Assembly: GCF_003259435.1 (NCBI RefSeq)
Contig: NZ_QLMA01000004.1
Coordinates: 248,001 to 312,000 of the forward strand
Source of the DNA: Chitinophaga dinghuensis
Lineage (GTDB): Bacteria; Bacteroidota; Bacteroidia; Chitinophagales; Chitinophagaceae
DNA: 64,000 bases
Direction of reading: 5' to 3'
A model generated the notes under the pieces. It was not told where the DNA came from. It ran no database searches and saw only the letters and a program-made list of their open reading frames with translations. This document shows positions 43,484 through 52,480 of the stretch, piece after piece; within the stretch, counting starts at the first letter, position 1; every line of letters starts with the position of its first letter. A program made the translations under genes and the position numbers.

Positions 43484-44368
43484 ATGAAAACTTTGGGTAT
43501 ATCAGCTAAAAATGGACCCATAGGCGGCTGGCTGTTCCAGCGTTTTACCTTGCTGGATAATCGCAGCAACCGGATCGCCCTGATTCTTTTTTGCGCGGTA
43601 TTCTCTTTCTTTTTCATGGACATTTTCCTGCCCTTTAATATTAATACCTGGTACGAGGGAATGAATCTCTCCCTGTTTACCATCCTGGGTATTTTCACTC
43701 TCTGTGGCACTTTGGCACTCGGCACTTCACAATTCCTGCTCTTCCGCCTGAAATGGAGAAAACAGATTTCCCACATGGGATATTTAGGGTGGATTGCGAT
43801 GGAAGTAATATTAATCGGAGCCGTGGTAACCATCGTCAATGCGGCGATTAATCCAGGTATTTTCCTGACCTTCTCCGAATTTTGTTCCACCCTGCCATAT
43901 ATCGCTTTGATTATTTCCATTCCTTATTCGCTGTCATTGCTATGGTTTCATACACGCAGCAAAGTGGAGGAGGTCCGCCAGTTGGAACAGCATCTCACTA
44001 CAACAGATATAAAAGATACCACCGTACATATCCGGGACGAACATGATAAGGCCGTTCTTTCCCTGCTCCCGGAAAAACTCCTCCTGGTAAAAGCAGAAGA
44101 TAACTATGTACACGTTTTCTACCTGGCGGGAAATACCATGAAAAAAGAATTGATCCGGACCTCCCTGAAAAAGGTGGAATCGGAAATTGCTGCATTTGGA
44201 TTTAACCGTAGCCACCGATCCTATATCGTGAACTTATCGAGGGTGGTGCTGTTCCGTAAACAAAACAAAGGGCATTTCGTATACCTGGAAGGGTTAGACG
44301 ATATGGAGGTGCCGGTATCCGGATCTTACCTGGCATTCTTCGCCGAACGATTTTCTCCGGCCTGCTAA
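43484..44368 (+). CDS. Membrane-bound LytTR transcriptional regulator
   Basis: 294 residues. Four membrane segments (about residues 25-165: IALILFCAVFSFFFMDIFL, LSLFTILGIFTLCGTLALG, WIAMEVILIGAVVTIVNAAI, LPYIALIISIPYSLSLLWF) lead to a cytoplasmic LytTR DNA-binding domain (about 195-290: LLPEKLLLVKAEDNYVHVFYLAGN, RTSLKKVESEI, NRSHRSYIVNLSRVVLF). There is no receiver domain, so a signal perceived in or at the membrane would be passed directly to DNA. The TonB-receptor operon starts 111 bp downstream in the same direction and is the likely target. Confidence 0.87.
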   Translation: MKTLGISAKNGPIGGWLFQRFTLLDNRSNRIALILFCAVFSFFFMDIFLPFNINTWYEGMNLSLFTILGIFTLCGTLALGTSQFLLFRLKWRKQISHMGYLGWIAMEVILIGAVVTIVNAAINPGIFLTFSEFCSTLPYIALIISIPYSLSLLWFHTRSKVEEVRQLEQHLTTTDIKDTTVHIRDEHDKAVLSLLPEKLLLVKAEDNYVHVFYLAGNTMKKELIRTSLKKVESEIAAFGFNRSHRSYIVNLSRVVLFRKQNKGHFVYLEGLDDMEVPVSGSYLAFFAERFSPAC

Positions 44369-44479
44369 TAATTCACCCCGCCTGCTGGCAATTTCGCCCC
44401 AAACCCACTGCAGTAAGCACTTCGCCTGTTGCTTTTTGATTAATATCGCCCTAGTGCCAAAATCAAAAAACAACTCCCC

Positions 44480-47224
44480 ATGTTTAAAACTGTACAGTGG
44501 ATTACAATGATGTTGCTCTTCAGCATACCGCTGATGGCGCAACAGGTTATTACCGGTACGGTCCGCAACCGCGATACCAAAGAACCGGTACCTGCCGTCT
44601 CGGTGACCATGAAAGATGGACCTAATGGCGACTATACCAACGATCAGGGACATTTCCGTTTTTCTACCCGCAAACAATATCCCATCACCCTTATTTTCAC
44701 CTGTATCGGTTTTGAATCCCAAACCATGGAATTGAAAAGTCCGGGCGCCATCCAGGTGACCCTGACACCCGCTTCCGTACTCGGTAAGGAAGTCGTGGTT
44801 TCCGCCAGCAGGAATATCCAAAAGAAAATTGAATCTCCCGTTACAATCGAACGTATAGGTAACCGCGATATCATCAACTCGCCCCAACCCAGTTATTATA
44901 ATATGTTGCAAGGCCTCAAAGGCGTTGACATCACCACCAGCAGTCTCACTTTCACGACCGTTACCACCCGCGGATTCAATACCAGCGGTAATACCAATTT
45001 CACACAGATTGTAGATGGTATGGACAACCAGGCGCCCGGACTAAACTTCGCTTTAGGCGCTGCTATCGGACTAACGGAGCTGGATGTAGATAACCTGGAA
45101 CTGTTGTCCGGCGCTTCCTCCGCGCTATACGGTTCCCGTGGCCTCAACGGTACCATGGTCATGACAGGGAAAGATCCTTTTAAATACCAGGGACTTAGTT
45201 TACAAGTGACACAAGGCGTAAATCACATTCAAAAAGGAAAATCCAACGATCCACTAGGCCCTTCTCCCTATTATGACTATACCTTACGCTGGGCAAAGAA
45301 GATCAACGACCGCTTTGCCTTTAAGGTGAATCTGCAGTATATCCAGGCGAAAGACTGGATTGCTGCGGATACCACCAATACCAATAGTCTGGGCTCCCGC
45401 TACACCGATCCGAATTACAACGGCGTAAATTTATATGGTAGCAAGACGTCGGTAGACATCAATCCCTTCCTGGAAGGCGCCCTCGCCATGAATCCGGACC
45501 TGGGCCCATTAATTACGCCCTTGCTGGATACCAGCCACTATGTTGCCAGAACAGGGTATCCGGAATATCAATATCTCAGCAGCGACGCTAAGTTGTTCAA
45601 AGCAAATGCGGAACTCCGCTATAAAATAAAACCTGGACTGGAAGCCATTGGTAGCGCTACCTATGCAAAAGGTAATGCGGTCTACAGCAATGATACCCGC
45701 TATGCGCTCACTGGCTATTACCTCACGCAATATCGCCTGGAACTGAAAGCGCAACATTGGTTCGTAAGGGCATATACCACGCAGGAAAACTCTGGTAGAA
45801 CGGTGATTGCCAGTCCTACTGCACAGTTGATCAACGAAGCCTGGAAGCCCAGCTACGACGCTAATTCCGGAGATGGCTGGTATCCGCAGTATACCGGCGC
45901 ACTGCTGGAAGCAATGGCAGGAGGACAGAGTTATGAGTCGGCCAGCTGGACAGCCCGTCAGTTTGCCGATCAGGGCCGCCCTGCTGCCGGCAGCGCCCTG
46001 TTTAATCATCTGAAAGACAGTATTGCTGGCATGCCTACTTCCCAGGGCGGTACGCTCTTCCTGGATAAGAGCCGACTTTACAATGCAGAAGCGCAATATA
46101 ATTTCGGACACCTGTTCAAATTCGCGGAAATCATTGCCGGACTGAATTACCGTTTATATAAACTGGATTCTAAGGGCACACTTTTCCCGGATAACAATGG
46201 TCCGATAAATGTAGCGGAATACAGCGCTTATGCGCAGGCCACCAAGAAAGTGATACATAATAAACTTAGTCTGAGTGCGGCTTTCCGTTATGATAAAAAT
46301 ACCCTCTTCGAAAAGCCCCGCGTTACTACCCGTACATCTGGGGTATTGGAACTGGCGAAAGAAAGCTTCCTGCGTTTCTCTTATCAGAATGCCTATAGTT
46401 TTCCTTCTAATATCCAGGCGCTGCAATCCACGCCTATTGACTACAACAGCTTTGCTTCCGGCGGATCTACCCGATTGCTGAATGGCGTATATCAATTTGA
46501 TAAGTTTCAGCCATATACGCTGGAAAGTGTGCAGAAATATCAGCAATCAGGCAATGCGGATTCACTGGTGAAATTCCAGCCTAAAGATATCATGCCTCAG
46601 TCCGTAGATGCGTTCGAGTTAGGATGGTCTTCCTTGATTGGAGGGAAGGTGCTGGTGGATGTGCTGGGATATTATTCTACCTGGAAAAACTTTATAGGTT
46701 ATGTGAACGTGGCGAATACGCCTGGCACCAATGATGTTACTGCCTTCAAAAATCACAACACCTATGTGCAGTATAACATCGCCTATAACGGGGCCGAAAC
46801 AGTGAATACGTATGGATATGCCGCCAGTATCGGCGTGGATCTCTCGAAAAACTTTATGGCAAAATTCAATTTCTCCTCCGACTTCCTAAAGAATAGAAAT
46901 AATAGTCAGATCAACAATTTCAATACGCCGAATTATAAATTCAATATCGATTTTGGCAATGACGGTTTTGGGAAGAAGCAACGGTATTCGTTCAATACCA
47001 CCTTCCGTTACCGCCCTGCTTACTTCTACCAGATTGGTTTTGCCAGCGGAACAGTGAATGCCTCTGCTGTGCTGGATGCACAGATCAGTTATAAATTGCT
47101 GCAGGCTCATTCCAAAATTAAACTGGGTGCAACGAATCTAACGAATACCTATTACCGTACTGGTTTTGGAAGTCCTGCCATTGGCGCTATGTACTATGTT
47201 TCCTTTGCTTATAATGTTTTTTGA
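44480..47224 (+). CDS. TonB-dependent receptor
   Basis: 914 residues: signal peptide (MMLLFSIPLMAQ), CarboxypepD_reg-like domain (about 22-105, ITGTVRNRDTKEPVPAVSVTM), TonB-box-like segment (GKEVVVSASR), plug (SPVTIERIGNRDIINSPQPSYYNMLQGLKGVDI, LSGASSALYGSRGLNGTMVMTGKDP) and a barrel to SFAYNVF. It lacks SusC-specific features and is not followed by SusD. Instead a beta-helix lipoprotein and a dihaem cytochrome follow at 23 and 12 bp, an operon type that suggests handling of a redox-active or metal-bound substrate. The ligand is unknown. Confidence 0.9.
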   Translation: MFKTVQWITMMLLFSIPLMAQQVITGTVRNRDTKEPVPAVSVTMKDGPNGDYTNDQGHFRFSTRKQYPITLIFTCIGFESQTMELKSPGAIQVTLTPASVLGKEVVVSASRNIQKKIESPVTIERIGNRDIINSPQPSYYNMLQGLKGVDITTSSLTFTTVTTRGFNTSGNTNFTQIVDGMDNQAPGLNFALGAAIGLTELDVDNLELLSGASSALYGSRGLNGTMVMTGKDPFKYQGLSLQVTQGVNHIQKGKSNDPLGPSPYYDYTLRWAKKINDRFAFKVNLQYIQAKDWIAADTTNTNSLGSRYTDPNYNGVNLYGSKTSVDINPFLEGALAMNPDLGPLITPLLDTSHYVARTGYPEYQYLSSDAKLFKANAELRYKIKPGLEAIGSATYAKGNAVYSNDTRYALTGYYLTQYRLELKAQHWFVRAYTTQENSGRTVIASPTAQLINEAWKPSYDANSGDGWYPQYTGALLEAMAGGQSYESASWTARQFADQGRPAAGSALFNHLKDSIAGMPTSQGGTLFLDKSRLYNAEAQYNFGHLFKFAEIIAGLNYRLYKLDSKGTLFPDNNGPINVAEYSAYAQATKKVIHNKLSLSAAFRYDKNTLFEKPRVTTRTSGVLELAKESFLRFSYQNAYSFPSNIQALQSTPIDYNSFASGGSTRLLNGVYQFDKFQPYTLESVQKYQQSGNADSLVKFQPKDIMPQSVDAFELGWSSLIGGKVLVDVLGYYSTWKNFIGYVNVANTPGTNDVTAFKNHNTYVQYNIAYNGAETVNTYGYAASIGVDLSKNFMAKFNFSSDFLKNRNNSQINNFNTPNYKFNIDFGNDGFGKKQRYSFNTTFRYRPAYFYQIGFASGTVNASAVLDAQISYKLLQAHSKIKLGATNLTNTYYRTGFGSPAIGAMYYVSFAYNVF

Positions 47225-47247
47225 TAACCCGATAAAAATCGAACAAT

Positions 47248-48522
47248 ATGTATAAATGCAGATTACTTTTCCTGGGACTGGCAGTACTTCTTGTACATGC
47301 CTGTAAACAGGCGGCTGTGGACAATCACGGCTATGTCCGCGAATTAAGTTTTGGGCCTGGCGATGAGTCTAAGATTATCGAAGCCATGCTGTCTATGAAA
47401 GATAGCACGATGTTGGAACTGAAAGCAGGCACTTACAAATTTGATAATCTCAGTCTGGCCCAGTTGAAACATATTTATATCAAAGGGGCCGGGGCAGAGA
47501 AAACGATCCTGGACTTCTCCGCGCAAAGTCAGGGTGGAGAAGGAATGCGTGTCACTGATGTAAAAGGCTTCAAGATAGAAGGCGTCACATTGCAGGACTC
47601 CAAAGGAGATCTGATTAAAATTAATAAATGTGAAGATGTAACGGTATCGAATCTACGTGCCATCTGGTCTAAATCGGACAGTACTTCAGGCGGATATGCT
47701 ATTTATCCCGTGATGTGTAAACGAGTATTGATAGAAAACTGTTATGCACAGGGCGCTTCCGACGCTGGTATTTATGTAGGTCAAACAGACAGCGCCATCG
47801 TTCGCTCTTGTAAAGCCTTTAAGAATGTAGCAGGTTGTGAAATTGAGAATACCAGTCATGCGCAGGTATATGATAATGAATTCTGGGGTAATACCGCTGG
47901 TTTTCTTGTATTCGACCTGCCTGATCTGAGTAAGCGCGGCGGTTTTGTGGATGCATACAACAACTATATGCACGACAATAACGAAGTTAATTTTGCAAAA
48001 TCCGGCAGCTTCGGCAACACCTGGGGAGTGGGTAATGCCGCACCTGGCAGCGGGGTGATTGTGTTAGCAGCGTCAGATGTCAACCTGCATCACAACAAAA
48101 TTATCAATAACAATTCCACTGCGATTGCTGTCGTTTCCGGATTTTTAATTGATGAGAAAGCAGGGGAGAAGATGAATGATCACTATTTCCCTATCCCTCG
48201 CAATATTCATATTCACGATAATGAAATGCAGGTGGCCGATAGTTTTCCGCCGGCGGTATACACCCATCATATGGGAAAGGTACTAGTGGCCATAGAACAA
48301 CAACTGAATGCACAAGATCCGTCCAGAGGAAAGGCGCGACTACCTTACATTACCTGGGATGGGATTACCACCAATATCCTGACAAAAGGAACTGGTGTGA
48401 ATCCGGATTCTATCTGCGTACAGCAAAAACAGAACAATTTATTTGTAAATGCCGATGGTCTGAGAATAGGAAAACCAGGATGGCATCCAACTACCGATGT
48501 AACACCGTTTCAGTGTAAATAA
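47248..48522 (+). CDS. Parallel beta-helix lipoprotein
   Basis: 424 residues with a lipobox (LAVLLVHAC, Cys19). The body is made of right-handed beta-helix rungs of roughly 22 residues (LKHIYIKGAGAEKTILDF, DVKGFKIEGVTLQDSKGD, CEDVTVSNLRAIW, CKRVLIENCYAQGASDAGIYVGQTDSAIVRSCKAFKNVAGCEIENTSHAQVYDNEF), as in NosD-like and pectate-lyase-like folds. It has several Cys and many His/Asn residues on the turns. It lies 23 bp after the TonB receptor and 12 bp before a dihaem cytochrome, a pairing I recall from other bacteria (SO2930-type cytochromes). Function unknown; a periplasmic or surface scaffold is likely. Confidence 0.85.
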   Translation: MYKCRLLFLGLAVLLVHACKQAAVDNHGYVRELSFGPGDESKIIEAMLSMKDSTMLELKAGTYKFDNLSLAQLKHIYIKGAGAEKTILDFSAQSQGGEGMRVTDVKGFKIEGVTLQDSKGDLIKINKCEDVTVSNLRAIWSKSDSTSGGYAIYPVMCKRVLIENCYAQGASDAGIYVGQTDSAIVRSCKAFKNVAGCEIENTSHAQVYDNEFWGNTAGFLVFDLPDLSKRGGFVDAYNNYMHDNNEVNFAKSGSFGNTWGVGNAAPGSGVIVLAASDVNLHHNKIINNNSTAIAVVSGFLIDEKAGEKMNDHYFPIPRNIHIHDNEMQVADSFPPAVYTHHMGKVLVAIEQQLNAQDPSRGKARLPYITWDGITTNILTKGTGVNPDSICVQQKQNNLFVNADGLRIGKPGWHPTTDVTPFQCK

Positions 48523-48534
48523 TATTGCTTGCTT

Positions 48535-49587
48535 ATGAGGAAAATATGTGTGGCGGCGCTTTTCATGTTAGTGTGCTATTGTTGCAGTCAGTCTGTGAAA
48601 GCGCCGGCTCGTGCGCCGTTTGAATTTAAAGATCTGTTGTCCGACTATCAATTCTTTGAAGGTTCGCTGAAACAGCTCCATCCACGCAGCGGGGTAACTG
48701 GCTATCAGCTGGCAACCCCGTTGTTTACAGACTATTCCGTAAAGGATCGTTTTATTGTATTGCCGAAAGACAGCTTCCTAACCTATACCAGTGGCGGACT
48801 GCCGATTTTCCCGGATTCGACTTTTATTGTGAAGAATTTCGCATATAATAATGTCAATCACGAGAAAATTATGATTGAGACGCGGATACTCTTTAAAGAT
48901 CCGTATGATCATGGCTGGAAGGTCATGAACTATTTGTGGAATGATGCCCAAACGGATGCCAGTCGCTGGATTGCGGGCAAACGTATTCCCATCACTTTCC
49001 TGGACGATCAGGGGCAGCAGCATTCCACGCTGTACCAGATGCCGAATACCAATGACTGCAAACGTTGTCATATCAACAACAGTGTGCTGACGCCTATTGG
49101 TCCTAAAATCCGTAATCTGAACTGGACGCCGCCAGGAACCGAGGGTAATCAGTTACAGCGTTGGGCTGCAGCGGGTATCCTTCATCAATTGCCGGACCTG
49201 GCGCAAGTAAACAAACTGCCGGTATGGACGGATAGTGTCCATTTCAGTGTGAGTGATCGGGCGCGTGCATACCTGGATGTAAACTGTGCGCATTGTCATA
49301 TCAAAGGAGGAGATGCCTATAATACGGGGCTTTTCCTGGATTTTGAAAGTACCGCCAGTGCGCCGGGAGTGTATAAATCGCCTGTATCGGCAGGAGGAGG
49401 AGCGGGAGGACTGGATTATGATATTGTTCCGGGAGACGCGGGTTCAAGTATCCTTGCTTATCGTATGAATAGCGTGGAGCCGGGAGTCGCGATGCCAGAG
49501 CTGGCCAGAACAGTGATTCACAAAGAAGGCGTGGCACTCATCACTAAATGGATCAATGAAATGCCGAAAGCAAAAAAAGATAAATAA
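48535..49587 (+). CDS. Dihaem c-type cytochrome (SO2930-like)
   Basis: 350 residues from the ATG at 48535, which opens a lipoprotein-like signal (MLVCYCCSQS). Two haem-binding motifs are present: CKRCH (in NTNDCKRCHINN) and CAHCH (in VNCAHCHIKGG), each with characteristic Met- and Pro-rich surroundings for distal ligands. The pattern and length match the SO2930 family found beside beta-helix proteins. It should be a periplasmic or outer-membrane electron carrier, so maturation needs a cytochrome-c assembly system elsewhere in the genome. Last gene of the TonB receptor operon. Confidence 0.88.
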   Translation: MRKICVAALFMLVCYCCSQSVKAPARAPFEFKDLLSDYQFFEGSLKQLHPRSGVTGYQLATPLFTDYSVKDRFIVLPKDSFLTYTSGGLPIFPDSTFIVKNFAYNNVNHEKIMIETRILFKDPYDHGWKVMNYLWNDAQTDASRWIAGKRIPITFLDDQGQQHSTLYQMPNTNDCKRCHINNSVLTPIGPKIRNLNWTPPGTEGNQLQRWAAAGILHQLPDLAQVNKLPVWTDSVHFSVSDRARAYLDVNCAHCHIKGGDAYNTGLFLDFESTASAPGVYKSPVSAGGGAGGLDYDIVPGDAGSSILAYRMNSVEPGVAMPELARTVIHKEGVALITKWINEMPKAKKDK

Positions 49588-49646
49588 GTACTATTTATCC
49601 CGAACCACTGATTAAAAAGCAGATAAAGAACACTGCTGCTGGGTAT

Positions 49647-50200
49647 CAGATCCGCCAACAAAATAAATCTCTGTTCCGATCTGCCGGTCCACAAATAAAA
49701 CAGGATTTATCCCGGGCTTACAGATCCGCCAATGAAACAAAAAATACAGATCAAACATTTGTCTTGATTTGCCGGTCCACCAATAAAACAAGATTTATCC
49801 TGGGCTTGCAGATCCGCCAATGAAACAAAAAAATAGATCAAACATTTGTCCTGATCTGTGGATTCACCAACAAAACAGGATTTATCCTGGGCTTGCAGAT
49901 CCGCCAATGAAACAAAAAAATAGATCAAACATTTGTCCTGATCTGTGGATTCACCAACAAAACAGGATTTATCCTGGGCTTGCAGATCCGCCAATGAAAC
50001 AAAAAATACAGATCAAACATTTATCCTGATCTGCGGATTCACCAACAAAACAGGATTTATCTGGGGCTTGCAGATCCGCCAATGAAACAAAAAATAGATC
50101 AAACATTTGTCCTGATCTGTGGATTCACCAACAAAGCAGGATTTATCCGGGGCTTGCAGATCCGCAAATGGAACAAAAAATTCAGATCCTCCAACAAAAC
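49647..50200. repeat. Tandem array 2, units of about 87 bp, each a degenerate dimer
   Basis: GATCCGCC (once GATCCGCA) recurs at 49649, 49723, 49811, 49898, 49985, 50073 and 50159 (period 86-88; the first interval is 74). Within a unit the half GATCCGCCAATGAAACAAAA resembles the half GATTCACCAACAAAACAGGA, so the unit looks like a diverged duplication of about 44 bp. No unique spacers separate the units. It lies just after the cytochrome operon, whose terminator is not otherwise visible. Confidence 0.8.
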
Positions 50201-50209
50201 GCCATTTAT

Positions 50210-50306
50210 CCCGGCCCGTTGTTCCTGCCCGTCAGGGCAGGAACAACAAAAAAATAAAACGAAGAAGTCCGGTCGAAACCGCAGGTTTCGACCGGACTTC
50301 TTCGTT
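50210..50306. repeat. Two-hairpin module closing array 2
   Basis: TCCCGGCCCG is followed by a 13-bp perfect stem (50218-50230 with 50235-50247, loop GTCA), an A-rich spacer, and a 23-bp perfect stem (50258-50280 with 50284-50306, loop GCA). It also sits 12 bp past the stop of the convergent 50319 gene and may terminate it. Confidence 0.75.
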
Positions 50307-50318
50307 AAAAAAAATAAA

Positions 50319-50933
50319 TTAATTAAACTTCACTTCCACTTTTTTCTGCGCAAAATCCTCATCATTCACATCCTCCTCCCAACGATAAATCTTCCCATTT
50401 TCCTTAAAAACCCTCGCCTGCATAGCAGAATCCGTAATAGGATCGCATGCGGTAGGCACTAGCAAAGGCGAAAACAGTTGTTTCCATTCGTTATTAGGAG
50501 CCAGATACCAGGTAGTACAGCTAAAAGTACACCCATGCAGCGGCTCATTAAACACAGTGATATCATCTTTCCCATCGCCGTTCAGGTCGCCCTCATTGAC
50601 GATGTAGATAGCGCCCCAGAAAGTAGGTAATGCCGGAATACCGGATTGGGAATTAAAGCTAACGGCATATTTATCCTGGGCATCCTCAGGAGCTTCGGTA
50701 TTGGAGGCCGGTGTTAGGATAGAGATCATGGCGGTATCTTCCTGGCTTTTGCCGGAGAAGTGGCCGCTAATCGTATCATGTGGTGTAGACTCGGAATCAG
50801 AAGGGACAATTGACTCTTTAAATACGAGGGAATCGGGTGCTTGTATCAGGCTGTCGGCCGCCTTGTCGGCAGGCGTGGGCGCGGAATGGCAGGCACTCAT
50901 CAATAAAGCGGCAATCGGTAAAAACTTTTTCAT
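50319..50933 (-). CDS. Lipoprotein with FG-GAP-like calcium motif
   Basis: 204 residues with a lipobox (IAALLMSAC, Cys15) and a Ser/Asp-rich linker up to about residue 80. The C-terminal part has a single Asp-rich loop (NEGDLNGDGKDDITVFNEP) typical of FG-GAP/VCBS or dockerin-like calcium-binding repeats, followed by a Cys pair (HGCTFSCTTWYL). It probably binds Ca2+ at the periplasmic or outer face. Function unknown. It is transcribed divergently from the helicase gene. Confidence 0.7.
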   Translation of the reverse strand: MKKFLPIAALLMSACHSAPTPADKAADSLIQAPDSLVFKESIVPSDSESTPHDTISGHFSGKSQEDTAMISILTPASNTEAPEDAQDKYAVSFNSQSGIPALPTFWGAIYIVNEGDLNGDGKDDITVFNEPLHGCTFSCTTWYLAPNNEWKQLFSPLLVPTACDPITDSAMQARVFKENGKIYRWEEDVNDEDFAQKKVEVKFN

Positions 50934-51023
50934 AGCGGGCTAAAATAAATAATGTATTCGGCTTCACAAAAAATCCGCTGGACCTCCGACAGGGGTCAGA
51001 CCGGGTCTTTCCCTGAAATAACC

Positions 51024-51031
51024 TACCTTTG
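51024..51031 (+). promoter_or_regulatory. -7 element almost touching the helicase start codon
   Basis: TACCTTTG is a perfect TAnnTTTG, only 6 bases before the ATG at 51038. Transcription from it would give a leaderless or near-leaderless mRNA. No clear -33 TTG. Confidence 0.5.
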
Positions 51032-51037
51032 CGGCAA

Positions 51038-52360
51038 ATGCAAAAAGATCATATTCCGGCAATACTTGCCAACCTGAAGATAGACGCGCTGAATGATATG
51101 CAGCTGGCATCCCTGGAGGCCAACAAGCATCATCATGACGTAATATTATTGTCCGCTACCGGTTCCGGGAAAACGCTGGCTTTCCTGTTACCTGTACTGG
51201 AACGCCTCCATGTCACCAAAAAAACGACCCAGGCCCTGATCGTAGTGCCTTCCCGTGAGCTGGCATTGCAGATAGAGAAAGTATTCCGCCAGATGGGTAC
51301 GGGATATAAAATTACAGCCTGCTATGGCGGTCACCTTCGTGAAACAGAAGAAAATAACCTGATTGAAGCCCCTGCAGTGATTGTAGGTACTCCAGGCCGG
51401 CTCGGAGACCACATCCGCAGAGGAAATATTACGGTAGATACTATCGAAACCCTCGTCCTGGACGAATTCGATAAAACGCTGGAACTGGGATTCCAGGAAG
51501 AAGTATCCTTCATTGTGGAGTCATTGCCCAATGTAAAACGCCGTCAGCTGACTTCCGCCACCGAAGCGGTGGAAATACCGGAATTCATTAAGCTGGAGAA
51601 ACCAGAGAAACTGAACTTCCTGCCGGAAGATGGCGCTCCTACAGAACGCCTGACCATCAAACAGGTACTCTCTCCGGAAAATGACAAGGTAGAAACCTTA
51701 TTCCGCCTGATCTGCCATCTCGGCAACCGCTCTACCATTGTATTCTGTAATCACAGGGAATCTGTAGAACGTACCAGTGCCATGCTCTCTGAAAAAGGTA
51801 TCCTGAATACTTTTTATCACGGCGCCATGGAGCAGCGGGATCGCGATAGCGCACTTTGCAAGTTCAGAAACGGAACAGTGAATGTACTCGTGACCACCGA
51901 TCTGGCGGCACGCGGACTGGATATTCCACATATCCGTTATATTATTCATTTCCACCTTCCTCATACAGAAGACAGTTTCGTACACCGTAACGGACGTACG
52001 GCCCGTATGGAAGCCAGCGGTACCGCCATCGTTATCCTGTCTCCGGATGAAAAGCTGATGCCATATGTACCTGCGGATATCGAAACCATCACCCTGCCAG
52101 AGAAAGCAGTACTGCCGGAAAAGCCAAAATGGGTGACCTTATTCATTGCCGCCGGTAAAAAAGATAAAGTAAATAAGATTGATATCGTAGGTTTCCTTTC
52201 CAACAAAGGGAAACTGAAAAAAGAAGATATTGGCCTGATTGAAGTGAAAGACTTCTTCGCCTTCGTTGCCGTGGTACGCTCCAAAGTTGGGCATACACTG
52301 GAAATGATCAAGCAGGAGAAGATCAAAGGAAAGAAAGTGAAAATCGATCTGGCGAGATAA
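51038..52360 (+). CDS. DEAD-box RNA helicase
   Basis: 440 residues from the ATG at 51038 (a TTG at 51029 would add three residues). Motifs in order: Q-motif-like ALNDMQLASL, Walker A SATGSGKT, PSRELALQ, GTPGRL, motif II as DEFD in VLDEFDKT (DEAD in most relatives), TSAT, IVFCNHRE, TTDLAARGLDIP, HRNGRTAR. The C-terminus has a basic extension (KQEKIKGKKVKIDLAR) after a domain that resembles the RNA-binding fold of DbpA-type helicases. It probably unwinds rRNA or mRNA structure during ribosome assembly or cold adaptation. Closed by a 30-bp palindromic terminator. Confidence 0.9.
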   Translation: MQKDHIPAILANLKIDALNDMQLASLEANKHHHDVILLSATGSGKTLAFLLPVLERLHVTKKTTQALIVVPSRELALQIEKVFRQMGTGYKITACYGGHLRETEENNLIEAPAVIVGTPGRLGDHIRRGNITVDTIETLVLDEFDKTLELGFQEEVSFIVESLPNVKRRQLTSATEAVEIPEFIKLEKPEKLNFLPEDGAPTERLTIKQVLSPENDKVETLFRLICHLGNRSTIVFCNHRESVERTSAMLSEKGILNTFYHGAMEQRDRDSALCKFRNGTVNVLVTTDLAARGLDIPHIRYIIHFHLPHTEDSFVHRNGRTARMEASGTAIVILSPDEKLMPYVPADIETITLPEKAVLPEKPKWVTLFIAAGKKDKVNKIDIVGFLSNKGKLKKEDIGLIEVKDFFAFVAVVRSKVGHTLEMIKQEKIKGKKVKIDLAR

Positions 52361-52409
52361 TAAAAAAAGCAATTGGGCTCAACAGCCCATCGCGTGAAGC
52401 GCGAAGCCT

Positions 52410-52439
52410 AAAAGGGATGCCGGTACCGGCATCCCTTTT
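52410..52439. terminator. Terminator of the helicase gene
   Basis: 30-bp complete palindrome, AAAAGGGATGCCGG meeting its complement around GTAC, ending in TTTT. Symmetric, so it could work on either strand. Confidence 0.8.
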
Positions 52440-52480
52440 GCAAATAATACTACGTTAATAATCAATTAGACCCGATACCT

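Noticed and set aside
49647..50200. CRISPR array
   Set aside because: Units are contiguous 87-bp repeats with no unique spacers, and no cas gene is present. The open frames on both strands are repeat artefacts.
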